This document shows positions 33,513 through 42,621 of a stretch of 64,000 nucleotides of DNA, one piece after another; positions within the stretch are counted from its first letter, which is position 1, and each line of letters begins with the position of its first letter. Made by a program: the position numbers and the translations under genes. The notes beneath the pieces were generated by a model, which worked only from the letters and a program-made list of their open reading frames with translations, did no database searches and was not told the DNA's origin. Where the stretch lies: assembly GCF_014041935.1 (NCBI RefSeq), contig NZ_CP059491.1, forward strand, positions 248,001 through 312,000, written 5' to 3'. Source of the stretch: Gordonia jinghuaiqii. GTDB lineage: Bacteria; Actinomycetota; Actinomycetes; Mycobacteriales; Mycobacteriaceae.

Positions 33513-36128
33513 TCACTCCCCGGTTCGCCGGCCGACCGAGTTGCTTGCGGGATCGGCCGAGTCGAGGATCGCGTCGATGACGCGGGCGGTCTCGGCGGCG
33601 TGCGGCGCCCGGATCATCGAGATGTGATCCCCGGTGATCTCGTGGAAGGTCACCTCGCCGGAGGTGAGGTGGTGCCAGAGTTCGGGATCGTCGGGGTTGG
33701 TGCGCGCGCGGATCACCGCGACCGGGCCGTCGTAGGGACGTGGCCGGTACCGGCGGATCATGCGAGTGCCCAACCGGAAGAACACAACCCACTGCAGAGT
33801 CGTCGGCAGCCGGACGAGGCCGGCGGTGCGCACCAGCACGGCGAGCATCGCCTCCTGGACCACCCGCTGCGGTAGCGGTGCCCGACGAGGCTCCGTCTCC
33901 TTGCCTGTCCGGTCGGGTAGCGCGGTGTCGTCCTCGGCGAGTGAGCCACGCCGTGCGGACAGGCGTGCGGCGATGCCGGGTTTCTCTCCACTGACGCGGC
34001 GTATGAGTGCCGGATCGAAGAGAGAATCGAGAATCAGTACGGGGCCGCAGGTCTCGCCGGCGCTGGTCAGTTGCGCCGCGATCTCCATCGCGACGAAGCC
34101 GCCGAGCGAGTATCCGCCGACCTGGTACGGGCCGTGCGGCTGTACCGAACGCATGTCGGAGATGGCTCGTCGTGCGGCGGCCCGAACCGAATGGTCTGCG
34201 CGGCCGCGCTTTTCGACGCCGCGCGACTGGATCGCGTAGACCGGGCGGTCGGTGCCCATGGCGCGGACGATCTGCGTGAGGCTCGTGGCGAGGCTTCCCG
34301 CGCCGGCGATCAGGAACACGGGGTCACCGTCGCCCTGTCGGAGGGGGATCAGCGTCGCGCCGGACGACGTCTTCGAGCGGTGCTTCGCCGCCGCTTCGAT
34401 GTGCGCCGCGAACTGCGCGATCGTGGGCGCCTGCGCGAGCATCGCGGTGCTGACCTCCAGCTGGAGGTGGTGCTGGACCTCTGCGAGCATCTTCGCCGCC
34501 GCCAGCGAGTCGCCGCCGAGCTCGGTGAAATCCTCGTTGCGGCCGATGGTTTCCAGGCCGAGGATCTGGCACCAGAAGCGGTGCAGCGCCATCTCGGTCA
34601 GTCCGCGCGGCGGCTCATGCGCCGGTCGCGAGGGCGGTGGGGGCAGTGCGGCCCGGTCGACCTTGCCGCGTTCGTTGCGCGGCAGTTCGGCCAGCACGAC
34701 GATGTCCCGTGGAATCATCCACGGCGTCAACGACTTACCGAGCTCGCTTCGTATCTCGGCGGGCGACGGCGACCACTTCGCCGGATCGACGGCGATGTGT
34801 GCGATCAGGCGCGCCTCGTCCCGGTTGGCGGTGACGACGGCATCGGCGGTCCAGGGGAGCGCACGGATCGCGGTTTCCACCTCCAGGGGTTCGACGAGGT
34901 AGCCGCGGATCTTGATCGCGTCGTCGCCGCGCCCGAGTAATGCGAGTTCGCCGTTGGCGTCGAGACGCCCGAGGTCGCCGGTTCGATACCGGGTGCGGCC
35001 GTCTGCGAGGAACTCGAAGCGGGTGGCGGTCAGCTCGGGATTCGAGTGGTATCCCGACGCGAGGTTCGCCGATTCGACGATGACCTCACCGGTCGCGCCG
35101 ACGGGCAGGTCGGTGTCGTCCTCGTCGACGATCCGGACATGCTTGTCCGTCGCCGGGACGCCCACCGGGATCGTGCCGGCCGCCACCTCCCGTTCGGGTG
35201 GGAACAGGTTGAAGGCCAGGTTGCCGACCTCCGACGCCCCTGCCCAGCAACAGAACACGCCGGCGGGGGCGATCGTGCTCCGTGCGAGCTCGACGTCGGT
35301 CCGGTGGGCGGGCTCGCCGCAGACCGACAGCAACCGGAGCGAGTCGAGCGCGTCGTCGGCGGAGAGTTCACCCAGCCACGACCGCAGCAGTGACGGCGTG
35401 CAGTGCACGGTGGTCGCGCCTTCGGCCGCCAGCCAGTCGCGCAGACCGGTGGTGGTGCGGCGCCGGACATCCCAGAGCAGCATCGTGGCGCCGTTGAGCA
35501 GGCTCATGGCCAAGGCGTCGAGCCCGCCGCCGAAGCTCAGTGGGAGCAGCACCGCCGCACGATCTTCGGGGCCCATCCCGAGGAAGCGTCGACCGTCGCG
35601 AGCGTGGTTGACCGGCATTCGCTGCGAGAGCACCACGCCCTTGGGCGTCCCGGTGGAGCCCGAGGTGAACAACAGGACTGCGGGGTCGTCCGGCGCGGGT
35701 TCGTGCGTGACATCCTTCGGTGCGGGCGGCGGTGTCGAACGCACCCCGCCCGCCGGGGTGAGCAGGTGGGCGCCCGATCGTTGCAGGACGTTCTCACGCC
35801 GGTCCGCAGGTAGGAACGGGTCGAGCAGGACCAGCGACCGTCCGGCACACTGCACGGCGAGCATTGCGACCACCGAGTCGATGTCGGATTCGATCTCGAC
35901 GGCGACGGGTCTGCCCGGCTCGATGGTCGCCAGGAGCTCACGCGTGAGATCGTCCACCCGGGCTGCCGCGTCGGCGAACGTGAGCGAGGACTCGGGCGTT
36001 CGGAGCGCGATCGCGTCGGCACGTGCGGCGGCAACGGCATGCCACCGGGCGGCGGCGGTGGCCGCGTCAACCACGCCGGGGAGATCGGCCGGATCGGCGA
36101 TACCCGTCAAATCGGACTCATCGGCCAT
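33513..36128 (-). CDS. Single-module NRPS-like synthetase (adenylation - carrier - thioesterase)
   Basis: Protein of about 871 residues. The adenylation domain (about 20-510) shows LLFTSGSTGTPKGVVLSQ, YRTGDLGRLD, GRGDDAIKIRGY and the late Lys in NERGKVDRAALP. The carrier domain has the phosphopantetheine site LGGDSLAAAKM near residue 560. The thioesterase domain (about 615-865) has GYSLGGFVAM (nucleophile Ser), an Asp in LILDSLFDPAL and GDHISMI (His). There is no condensation domain. The position that usually holds the Asp binding an alpha-amino group reads LSFGGGLDA (Gly), so the substrate may not be an alpha-amino acid. A-T-TE enzymes can dimerise aryl-pyruvates. The ATG at 36128 was preferred to a TTG at 36137. 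The 289 bp upstream is gene-free. Confidence 0.85.
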   Translation of the reverse strand: MADESDLTGIADPADLPGVVDAATAAARWHAVAAARADAIALRTPESSLTFADAAARVDDLTRELLATIEPGRPVAVEIESDIDSVVAMLAVQCAGRSLVLLDPFLPADRRENVLQRSGAHLLTPAGGVRSTPPPAPKDVTHEPAPDDPAVLLFTSGSTGTPKGVVLSQRMPVNHARDGRRFLGMGPEDRAAVLLPLSFGGGLDALAMSLLNGATMLLWDVRRRTTTGLRDWLAAEGATTVHCTPSLLRSWLGELSADDALDSLRLLSVCGEPAHRTDVELARSTIAPAGVFCCWAGASEVGNLAFNLFPPEREVAAGTIPVGVPATDKHVRIVDEDDTDLPVGATGEVIVESANLASGYHSNPELTATRFEFLADGRTRYRTGDLGRLDANGELALLGRGDDAIKIRGYLVEPLEVETAIRALPWTADAVVTANRDEARLIAHIAVDPAKWSPSPAEIRSELGKSLTPWMIPRDIVVLAELPRNERGKVDRAALPPPPSRPAHEPPRGLTEMALHRFWCQILGLETIGRNEDFTELGGDSLAAAKMLAEVQHHLQLEVSTAMLAQAPTIAQFAAHIEAAAKHRSKTSSGATLIPLRQGDGDPVFLIAGAGSLATSLTQIVRAMGTDRPVYAIQSRGVEKRGRADHSVRAAARRAISDMRSVQPHGPYQVGGYSLGGFVAMEIAAQLTSAGETCGPVLILDSLFDPALIRRVSGEKPGIAARLSARRGSLAEDDTALPDRTGKETEPRRAPLPQRVVQEAMLAVLVRTAGLVRLPTTLQWVVFFRLGTRMIRRYRPRPYDGPVAVIRARTNPDDPELWHHLTSGEVTFHEITGDHISMIRAPHAAETARVIDAILDSADPASNSVGRRTGE

Positions 36129-36417
36129 GGGTGCCAAGTCGGTTCTCGCTGGTCATGTCCTCAAACTTCCGCGACGACGGGAGTGTCTACGGTCATGGAC
36201 GGGCCGCGGGACTCGGACCCGGGCGACGATGCCACGCCGTGCGGGGCTCGGCCCCTCCTCCGGCCCCGTCAGCTTGTCAAGGAAACCTACCCTTTGCCGG
36301 GCAGATCGGCACGGCCAGGAGGATCGAACGTGGGCGGCTTAACAGTCCTCGCACACGCGACGACGCACGGCGAAGTGATGCGCGGCCGGGTCGCGAACTG
36401 GGTCGAGACGGCGCCGG

Positions 36418-37215
36418 CTACCGGCTGAGGGCGATGCGGGCAGCGTCGGCGACGCTGCCCTCCCGGAACTCTCCGTGGCCGGGCAGCAGTAGATCGGCGT
36501 CGAGTTCGGTGAACCGTTCCACGCTGAGGCGTGCGGTGGGTTCGTCGTGCTGGAACACCGACGGGATGCACTGCGGTCCGATGATCGCCGACACCTCGTG
36601 CCCGCTGACGAGGGCGTCGCCGGACACCAGCGCCCGACCGTCGGCGACGAGATAGGCGCTGTGACCGTCGGTATGCCCGTGGCTGGCCACCGGTACCGGC
36701 GATCCGGGCAGGTCGAGTGCCGCCGTCCCGGCCTCTTTCCGGGACGCGCCGGACCCGGGAAACGGTGCCGCCGTGCCCAAACCGGCCTTGCTCAGCACCC
36801 CCAGCGGAGTGGTCTTGGCGAGCCACGACCACATTCGCAGCTGGCCGGCGAGCGGTGCGAGGTCGAGCGCGTTGGCCTGCTGTAGGTGATGGCGCAGCGC
36901 ATGATCGACTTCGACGGGATCCATGTACACCTCGAAGCCGTACCGCGACTGCAGTTTTGCCAGCCCGCCGAGGTGGTCGACGTGAGCGTGGGTCAGTAGT
37001 GCGCCGCGGATGTCTTCGGGCCGGCGGCCGATGCGCTCGATGGATTCGACGACCTGTGCCGCCTGGCCGGGGTAACCGCCGTCGATGACGGTGAGGTCAC
37101 CTCCTTCTTCGAGCAGGACCCAGTTGACGACGTCGGTGTGCACGAAGTGCGTTGTCGACGACTCACCTTCGACGCGCGTGATCTCCATCGGGCGGGTGAC
37201 GTGGGGGAGTCGCAC
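36418..37215 (-). CDS. Metallo-beta-lactamase-fold hydrolase
   Basis: Protein of 265 residues with all metal ligands of the family: THAHVDHLGG (HxHxDH) near residue 76, SHGHTDGH near 180, SGDAL near 198, and LLPGHGEF near 245. It would be a dinuclear-zinc hydrolase of the glyoxalase II/lactonase type; the substrate is not predictable. The GTG at 37215 lies 7 bp after the aftA stop, so the two are probably co-transcribed; an ATG at 37188 is an alternative. It sits between aftA and the A-T-TE synthetase and might act on a product of that enzyme. Confidence 0.85.
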   Translation of the reverse strand: MRLPHVTRPMEITRVEGESSTTHFVHTDVVNWVLLEEGGDLTVIDGGYPGQAAQVVESIERIGRRPEDIRGALLTHAHVDHLGGLAKLQSRYGFEVYMDPVEVDHALRHHLQQANALDLAPLAGQLRMWSWLAKTTPLGVLSKAGLGTAAPFPGSGASRKEAGTAALDLPGSPVPVASHGHTDGHSAYLVADGRALVSGDALVSGHEVSAIIGPQCIPSVFQHDEPTARLSVERFTELDADLLLPGHGEFREGSVADAARIALSR

Positions 37216-37222
37216 GAGGAGC

Positions 37223-39229
37223 TCACTTCCGGATGACGAGGACGAACGGGCCGACCTCGGTCACCTCGAAGCGCGGGTCGTCGAAGACCGTTGGATCGAA
37301 GGTGACGGTGTAGCGCTTGACGTTCGGATCGTTCGGGTAGACGTCCTCGGCCAGTCGCAGCGTGTATCCGTCTGCGCCGTAACGGAACAGGAAGACGTTC
37401 GGCGGTACCCAGGGGGAGTCCTCGAGGTGGGTGACCAGCTGGTCGGGGTTCTCCGACTCGGCCCATCTGGCGATGGCTGCCGCCCGCTTGTCGAACTCGG
37501 CGAGCGGGTTGGCGTAGTGCGAGGTCAATCCCTGGAAGCCCCAGTACGGATAGATCGACAGGAACCCGAAATCTGCGGTGAGCACGACGTTCTCGGTCCG
37601 CGGCTTGCCGGTCTGTGCGGTGATGAGCTTGTCGATCTCGCCGAAGTACGATTCCGCGCCGGCCGGCCGGGCATCGGCCCGTTCGCCGTACCCGTCCGTG
37701 TCGGTGTATGCGGTCGTGATCTCGGTGCCGAGGTGACCCGGGATGCTCTGTGCCATACCGATCGCGGCCAGCACGGCGACCGCCCCGACGACGACGCGGA
37801 TGTCACCGAAACGGCGGACCGCCCAGTGCGCGATGTCGACGACGCCGAACACGCCCGCGGCGCTCAGCACGGCCACCAGGACCGAATCGAGCCGGAACGA
37901 CAGCAGGGTGGTGCCCATCGCCGTCATCAGCATCGAGAGCAGGCAGAAGACGTAGATGGTGACGACGGTGGCGCCCATCGCCAGCGCCACGGTGCGGGTG
38001 CGGAATCGCAGCAGGATCCAGAGCAGCCCGATCATCGTGATGGCGCCGACGAGGTTGAGTCCGAACATCGGCAGCGGGAGCACCGAGCCGCGTTCGGGCA
38101 GATAGTGCTGAGCGGTTCCGCCGCTGGCCGGTTCGCTGCTCAACCGTGCCAACAGGTAGGGCGCCCAGACGAGCAGTGCGATCAGCCCGGAGACCACGCC
38201 GATCGCGACGAGGCGGCCGATCACCGCACCCACGATCTCGCGGCGCCGCGCCCTGACCGTGGTGGACGGCGTCGACTTGTTGCCGGCCGCCAGCCAGCCC
38301 TGCACGACGAAGTAGCAGGCCAGCAGGATCGCGGTGAGCGCGAAGACGCCTGTGAACAGGGTGTACGTGGCCGCCGAGACACCCAGGAACACGCCGGAGG
38401 CGACCACCGCCGGCCAGCTCGTGGCCCCGAACAGTGGACCGGCCGGGCCATCGGCGGCTCTGGTCCGTCCCCGCAGCGCGTAGGTCAGCGTGACCATCAT
38501 CGGCACGCCGATCAGCACGAGGACGGCGGCATAGGGCTCCGGCGAGGCGTACAGCAGGGTCACGGTGGTGACGGCGAGCCCTAGGGCGATCCCGCGGTCG
38601 GCGCCGAACATGCGGATGAACAGCAGGACGCCGACCGCCGCCGCGACCGCCATCGAGACGATCGCCCACGACTTGTAGGCCTCCCAGCCCGGCTGGCCGA
38701 TGAGATTGGCGAAGCGTCCGCCCCACCAGAACCAGCCGGCGGGGTAGTACGGCGGCAGGTCGATGTAGGTCATGTCCGCCAGATGGGGACTCGACGTCAT
38801 CCGTGTCAGGTACTCGGTGCGGAACTCCTGGTCGACCGACAGTCCGAACAAGTAGAGACGTGTTGCGCCCAACGGCATCCCGAGCGTCACCGTCACGAAC
38901 CCGGAGATCGCCGCCGCCGACACCAGCGGTACAGCCAGGCGGCCCTTGCCGTATCGGTACAGCAGCGCCATGCCGACCAGCACGGCGATCGCCATGACCT
39001 GCCCGGCGGTCGTCAGCGACCGGGTCACGTTCGACGAGTTGAAGGCAGGCCAGTCGACCGTCCCGATCGCGGCCAGGCCGATGAACGACACGACGCCGGC
39101 GACGATGACGCCGGCCACCAACGACAAAGCGGTGCGACCGTGACCGCGGGGTCTCGCGGGTTCGGCGGCGGGGCTCGGATCGGGGCCGGTTGTGGTGGCG
39201 GTCCGGTCGGCGCTGGTGGAGGACGTCAT
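37223..39229 (-). CDS. aftA: Galactan 5-O-arabinofuranosyltransferase AftA
   Basis: GT-C membrane enzyme of 668 residues that adds the first arabinofuranose residues to the galactan, using decaprenyl-phosphoryl-arabinose. A charged N-terminus of about 30 residues precedes the first of about 11 membrane segments. The loop SVDQEFRTEYLTRMTSSPHL and DLPPYYPAGWFWWGGRF carry the acidic and aromatic residues of the active site. The C-terminal soluble domain ends FEVTEVGPFVLVIRK. It lies 10 bp after dprE2, as Rv3792 follows Rv3791 in M. tuberculosis. Unlike there, embC is not next: an MBL hydrolase and an A-T-TE synthetase follow. Confidence 0.93.
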   Translation of the reverse strand: MTSSTSADRTATTTGPDPSPAAEPARPRGHGRTALSLVAGVIVAGVVSFIGLAAIGTVDWPAFNSSNVTRSLTTAGQVMAIAVLVGMALLYRYGKGRLAVPLVSAAAISGFVTVTLGMPLGATRLYLFGLSVDQEFRTEYLTRMTSSPHLADMTYIDLPPYYPAGWFWWGGRFANLIGQPGWEAYKSWAIVSMAVAAAVGVLLFIRMFGADRGIALGLAVTTVTLLYASPEPYAAVLVLIGVPMMVTLTYALRGRTRAADGPAGPLFGATSWPAVVASGVFLGVSAATYTLFTGVFALTAILLACYFVVQGWLAAGNKSTPSTTVRARRREIVGAVIGRLVAIGVVSGLIALLVWAPYLLARLSSEPASGGTAQHYLPERGSVLPLPMFGLNLVGAITMIGLLWILLRFRTRTVALAMGATVVTIYVFCLLSMLMTAMGTTLLSFRLDSVLVAVLSAAGVFGVVDIAHWAVRRFGDIRVVVGAVAVLAAIGMAQSIPGHLGTEITTAYTDTDGYGERADARPAGAESYFGEIDKLITAQTGKPRTENVVLTADFGFLSIYPYWGFQGLTSHYANPLAEFDKRAAAIARWAESENPDQLVTHLEDSPWVPPNVFLFRYGADGYTLRLAEDVYPNDPNVKRYTVTFDPTVFDDPRFEVTEVGPFVLVIRK

Positions 39230-39239
39230 CGGTCAGCGA

Positions 39240-40001
39240 TCAGATCGGCAGCTTACGGAAGATCGGGCGCGGGATGTGGCGCAGGACCATCATGATGTAG
39301 CGGAACGGCCCGGGCACCCAGACGATCTCCTTGCCCTTGGTGGCCGCGGCCACCGCGAGGCGCCCCACGTCCTCCTTGTCGACGGTGAGCGGCGCTTCCT
39401 TGACGTGCGCCGACAGCCGGGTGCGAACCTGGCCGGGGCGGATCACCAGGACACGAGGCCCGAAGGGGCGCAGCGCCTCTCCGAGTCCGAGGTAGAAGCC
39501 GTCGAGTCCGGCCTTGGTGGAACCGTAGACGAAGTTGCTGCGGCGCACGCGCTCACCGGCGACCGAGCTCATCGCGATGATCTGGCCGTGGCCCTGGGCC
39601 TTCATCTTCTCGCCGAGCAGAACTCCCACGGAAACGGCTGCGGTGTAGTTGATCTCGGCTTCGGCGACCGCGAGGGCGTGGTCCTGCCAGGCTTGCTCGT
39701 CGTCACCCTGGATGCCGAAGGCGACGATGGCCACGTCGACGTCACCGTCGGCGAAGGCCTTGTCGATGACAGCGCGGTGGGTGTCGGTGGCGCGGGCGTC
39801 GAAGTCGATCTGGGTGACCTCGGTGGCCCCGGCCTCCTTGGCCTTCTCCACCGCGGCAGCAGCGGTCGGGTCACCGGGCAGGGTGGCGAGGATGACCCGC
39901 GCCGGTCCCTTGCTCAGGTATTCGGCGGTGATGGCGAGCCCGATCTCCGAACTCCCGCCCAGGACCAGGATGGATTGGGGGGCGCCCACGGCGTTCAGCA
40001 T
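39240..40001 (-). CDS. dprE2: Decaprenylphospho-2-keto-ribose reductase DprE2
   Basis: SDR enzyme of 253 residues that reduces the 2-keto intermediate to decaprenyl-phosphoryl-arabinose, the only arabinose donor. Features: [13 protein letters not shown] near residue 12, active-site [12 protein letters not shown], and [11 protein letters not shown] with catalytic Tyr and Lys. The C-terminal [20 protein letters not shown] is a hydrophobic, basic tail typical of DprE2 and probably contacts the membrane. The ATG at 40001 was chosen because the sequence upstream of it does not resemble the family. It follows dprE1 by 59 bp and precedes aftA by 10 bp. Confidence 0.95.
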   Translation of the reverse strand: MLNAVGAPQSILVLGGSSEIGLAITAEYLSKGPARVILATLPGDPTAAAAVEKAKEAGATEVTQIDFDARATDTHRAVIDKAFADGDVDVAIVAFGIQGDDEQAWQDHALAVAEAEINYTAAVSVGVLLGEKMKAQGHGQIIAMSSVAGERVRRSNFVYGSTKAGLDGFYLGLGEALRPFGPRVLVIRPGQVRTRLSAHVKEAPLTVDKEDVGRLAVAAATKGKEIVWVPGPFRYIMMVLRHIPRPIFRKLPI

Positions 40002-40060
40002 GTGTGTTCTCGCTTTCGGTGACGTGCAGGTCAGGGGGTGTTCGTCGAAGGTTTTGTGGC

Positions 40061-41485
40061 TCAGGCGAGTTCGAGTCGCCGGCCCATGTCCGACATGAAC
40101 ACCCGGTTGGGGTCGATACGACGCCGCGTGGCGATCCACTCGTCGATCTTCGGGTACATCGCGTGGAAGCTGGCCGCGGAGGTGCGTGAGTCCTTGGCCG
40201 TGTAGAGGCGTCCGCCCATCGACATGACGCGGCGGTCGAGGTCATTCAGGAACTCGGCGAGGCCGGCCTTGACCGGGAAGTCGAGGCAGACGTTCCAGCC
40301 CTTGAACGGGAAGCTCAGCGGTGCCTTGTTGCCCTCGCCGAACAGCTTGATGACGTTGAGGAAGCTGACGTGGCCCGACGCCTGGATGTGTTCGATGAGC
40401 GCGGTGAACTCGCTCTCGTTTCCGGTCGGGACGATGAACTGGTACTGGCAGAAACCGCCGCCGCGGCCGTAGGCGTTGTTCCAGTCACCGAACACGTCGA
40501 GCATGTGGTAGAACTGCGCCAGATTCTTGACCTTGCCCTCGCTGGGCGGGCCGATCCGGTAGTACGCCTCGCCGACCGCGGAGAAGCTGAGCTTGTTGGC
40601 CAGCCCGCGCGGGAAGACGTCCGGGAACCGGACGAGCGGCTTGTTGTTGAACGACAACGGATTGTCGCGGTACTTCTCGGGCAGCTCGTCGACGCGGGCG
40701 AGGTTGCCGCGCGAGAAGGTGCCGCGGCCGAGCTTCGGCGGTGCGCTGATGGTGTCGAACCAGCCCGAGGCGTACTCGTAGCCGTCTTCGAAGCCGTCCT
40801 GGAGATGCAGGTCCAGGGTTTCCTGCAGCGATCCGGTGCGCGCGGTGTCGGCGATGAAGTACGCGCTCTCGGTGCGTTTCATCTGGATCTTCGCGCGCAG
40901 CACGATGCCGGTGAGTCCGATGCCGCCGACCGTCGCCCAGAACAGCTCGCCCGCCGGATCGTCGGCGGTGCCGTCCGGTGTCAGGGTCAGGACGCGGCCG
41001 TCGGCGACGAGGAGCTGCATCTCGACGACGTGGTTGCCGAAGCTGCCCTGGCTGTGGTGGTTCTTGCCGTGGATGTCGTGCGCGATCGCGCCGCCCACGG
41101 TGACCTGCCGTGTACCCGGCAGCACCGGGACCCACAGGCCGTGGGGCAGCGCGGCCTGCATCAGGGTGTCCAGCGAGACGCCGGCGTCGACGTCGACCGT
41201 CGCCGACTCGTCGTCGATGGAGTAGATCCTGGTCAGCGGGGTCATGTCGATCGTCAGCCCGCCGCTGTTCTGGCCGGACTCGTTGTAGGAGCGGCCCAGG
41301 CCGCGGGCGATGACGCCGCGCTTGAGGTAGTCCGGCTTGTCCGCGTTGTCGTCGGCGACCCGTGCCACCGCCTCGGCGATGACCTCGGGGTACGGCGTGG
41401 ACAGGACGTGGCCCTCGATCGGGGTGGTGCGAGACCAGCCCACGAGCTTGCGGGTCGTGATCGGCAGCAACTCTTCAGTAGACAT
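40061..41485 (-). CDS. dprE1: Decaprenylphosphoryl-ribose oxidase DprE1
   Basis: FAD oxidase of 474 residues that oxidises the 2'-hydroxyl of decaprenyl-phosphoryl-ribose. The FAD domain shows [35 protein letters not shown] and [14 protein letters not shown]. Near the C-terminus the substrate pocket keeps the Cys in GWNVCLDFP, the residue attacked by benzothiazinones in M. tuberculosis, and the catalytic Lys in [11 protein letters not shown]. The gene heads the dprE1-dprE2-aftA unit, and the ATG is directly supported by the family start. It is divergent from the diiron oxygenase gene with 183 bp between them. Confidence 0.96.
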   Translation of the reverse strand: MSTEELLPITTRKLVGWSRTTPIEGHVLSTPYPEVIAEAVARVADDNADKPDYLKRGVIARGLGRSYNESGQNSGGLTIDMTPLTRIYSIDDESATVDVDAGVSLDTLMQAALPHGLWVPVLPGTRQVTVGGAIAHDIHGKNHHSQGSFGNHVVEMQLLVADGRVLTLTPDGTADDPAGELFWATVGGIGLTGIVLRAKIQMKRTESAYFIADTARTGSLQETLDLHLQDGFEDGYEYASGWFDTISAPPKLGRGTFSRGNLARVDELPEKYRDNPLSFNNKPLVRFPDVFPRGLANKLSFSAVGEAYYRIGPPSEGKVKNLAQFYHMLDVFGDWNNAYGRGGGFCQYQFIVPTGNESEFTALIEHIQASGHVSFLNVIKLFGEGNKAPLSFPFKGWNVCLDFPVKAGLAEFLNDLDRRVMSMGGRLYTAKDSRTSAASFHAMYPKIDEWIATRRRIDPNRVFMSDMGRRLELA

Positions 41486-41668
41486 CGCTAGAGAGGGTAC
41501 CTGGGCAAGGTGCCCGGACCGACCGTGATGCTGGGGCCGGGTGCTGGAGGAGGTTCATCCGAGGGGACGTGACCATCGTTGCCATCGAATAACGCACCAT
41601 TGACCGATGGCACGATCTGTGGTGGTGTGTATCACAGTTGCAGTCCCGCGGACGACAAGGAGCCCGGC

Positions 41669-42577
41669 ATGGAAGCGCTCAGAGATGTGAGCCGTCCCGA
41701 CGACGGGATCGACGAGGTGGCCCGGCGCCTGCTGACGTCGTCGGCGCGGCTGTCGCGTAATGCGCTGACCGAGATCGACTGGGATGCGCCGCTCGAGTCG
41801 GACAAGTACGGCTGCAGCCCGGAATGGTCGACGCTGTACGGGACCGCCTATTGGGACGAGATGACCGAGCAGCAGCGGATCAGCCTCACCCGGCATGAGA
41901 CCGCGTCGATCATGAGCATCGGCATCTGGTTCGAGATGATGCTGCAGGAAATGGTGATCCGTGATCAGTACCTCGGGGACTATCACCGCCCGGAGTTTCA
42001 GTTCGCACTGACCGAGGTCGCCGACGAGTGCCGGCACTCGATCATGTTCGCCAAGACCGCGTACAAGCTGACCGGGACCAGCTACACCCCGCATCCGCGC
42101 CTGGGTCGCTTCGGCAAGATGTTCATGCGGGTCGCGGGCAGTGAAGTCGCCTACGCCGGAATCCTTGCGGCGGAGGAAGTCCTGGACGTGTTGCAGCGGG
42201 GGTGTATGCGCGATGAGCGCGTGCTGCCGCTCGTGCGCACCGTCAACGAGATCCACGTGCTCGAAGAGTCCCGCCATATGCGGTTCGCTCGCGAAGAGGT
42301 CCGCCAGTCGATGAGAGAGGCCAACTGGGCTCGGCGACAGTTCAGTTCGGTGATCATCGCCATGTCGGTGTCGTACATTCTCATCAGCCTCGTCCGACCT
42401 CAGGCCTATGCCGATGCCGGGTTGGACCACCGGCGAGCCGTGGGTGAGATGCGCCGCAACCACCATTTCCAGTCGATGATCCGCTCGGGCTGCGCACACC
42501 TGATGCGCTTTCTCGACGAGGTGGGTCTGCTCACCCGGCCCGCGGCGCGCATCTACCGCAAGGTACACATGCTCTGA
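41669..42577 (+). CDS. AurF-family diiron oxygenase
   Basis: Protein of 302 residues of the p-aminobenzoate N-oxygenase (AurF) family. The carboxylate-bridged diiron site is visible as TRHETASIMSIGIWFE, ADECRHSIMF (ExxH) and LEESRHMRFAREE (ExxH). Members oxidise aryl amines or act as hydroxylases; the substrate here is unknown. AAGGAG precedes the ATG at 41669; an upstream in-frame start at 41579 is less likely. It is divergent from dprE1 and convergent with the flavoprotein gene 44 bp downstream. Homologues are widespread in mycobacteria. Confidence 0.85.
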   Translation: MEALRDVSRPDDGIDEVARRLLTSSARLSRNALTEIDWDAPLESDKYGCSPEWSTLYGTAYWDEMTEQQRISLTRHETASIMSIGIWFEMMLQEMVIRDQYLGDYHRPEFQFALTEVADECRHSIMFAKTAYKLTGTSYTPHPRLGRFGKMFMRVAGSEVAYAGILAAEEVLDVLQRGCMRDERVLPLVRTVNEIHVLEESRHMRFAREEVRQSMREANWARRQFSSVIIAMSVSYILISLVRPQAYADAGLDHRRAVGEMRRNHHFQSMIRSGCAHLMRFLDEVGLLTRPAARIYRKVHML

Positions 42578-42621
42578 CGGCCCGGCGCGAACGGCCCCGC
42601 CGAAAAAAGCGCGTGGGACTT

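Noticed and set aside
33447..33580. C-terminal extension of the ArsR frame
   Set aside because: It is Arg-rich, unlike any ArsR tail, and runs into the 3' end of the convergent A-T-TE gene; the +1 frame gives the normal ArsR ending.
36265..36300. IdeR/DtxR-like box and TTGACA on the minus strand upstream of the A-T-TE gene
   Set aside because: Only a partial match to the iron box, and no -10 hexamer at a proper distance; not strong enough to list.
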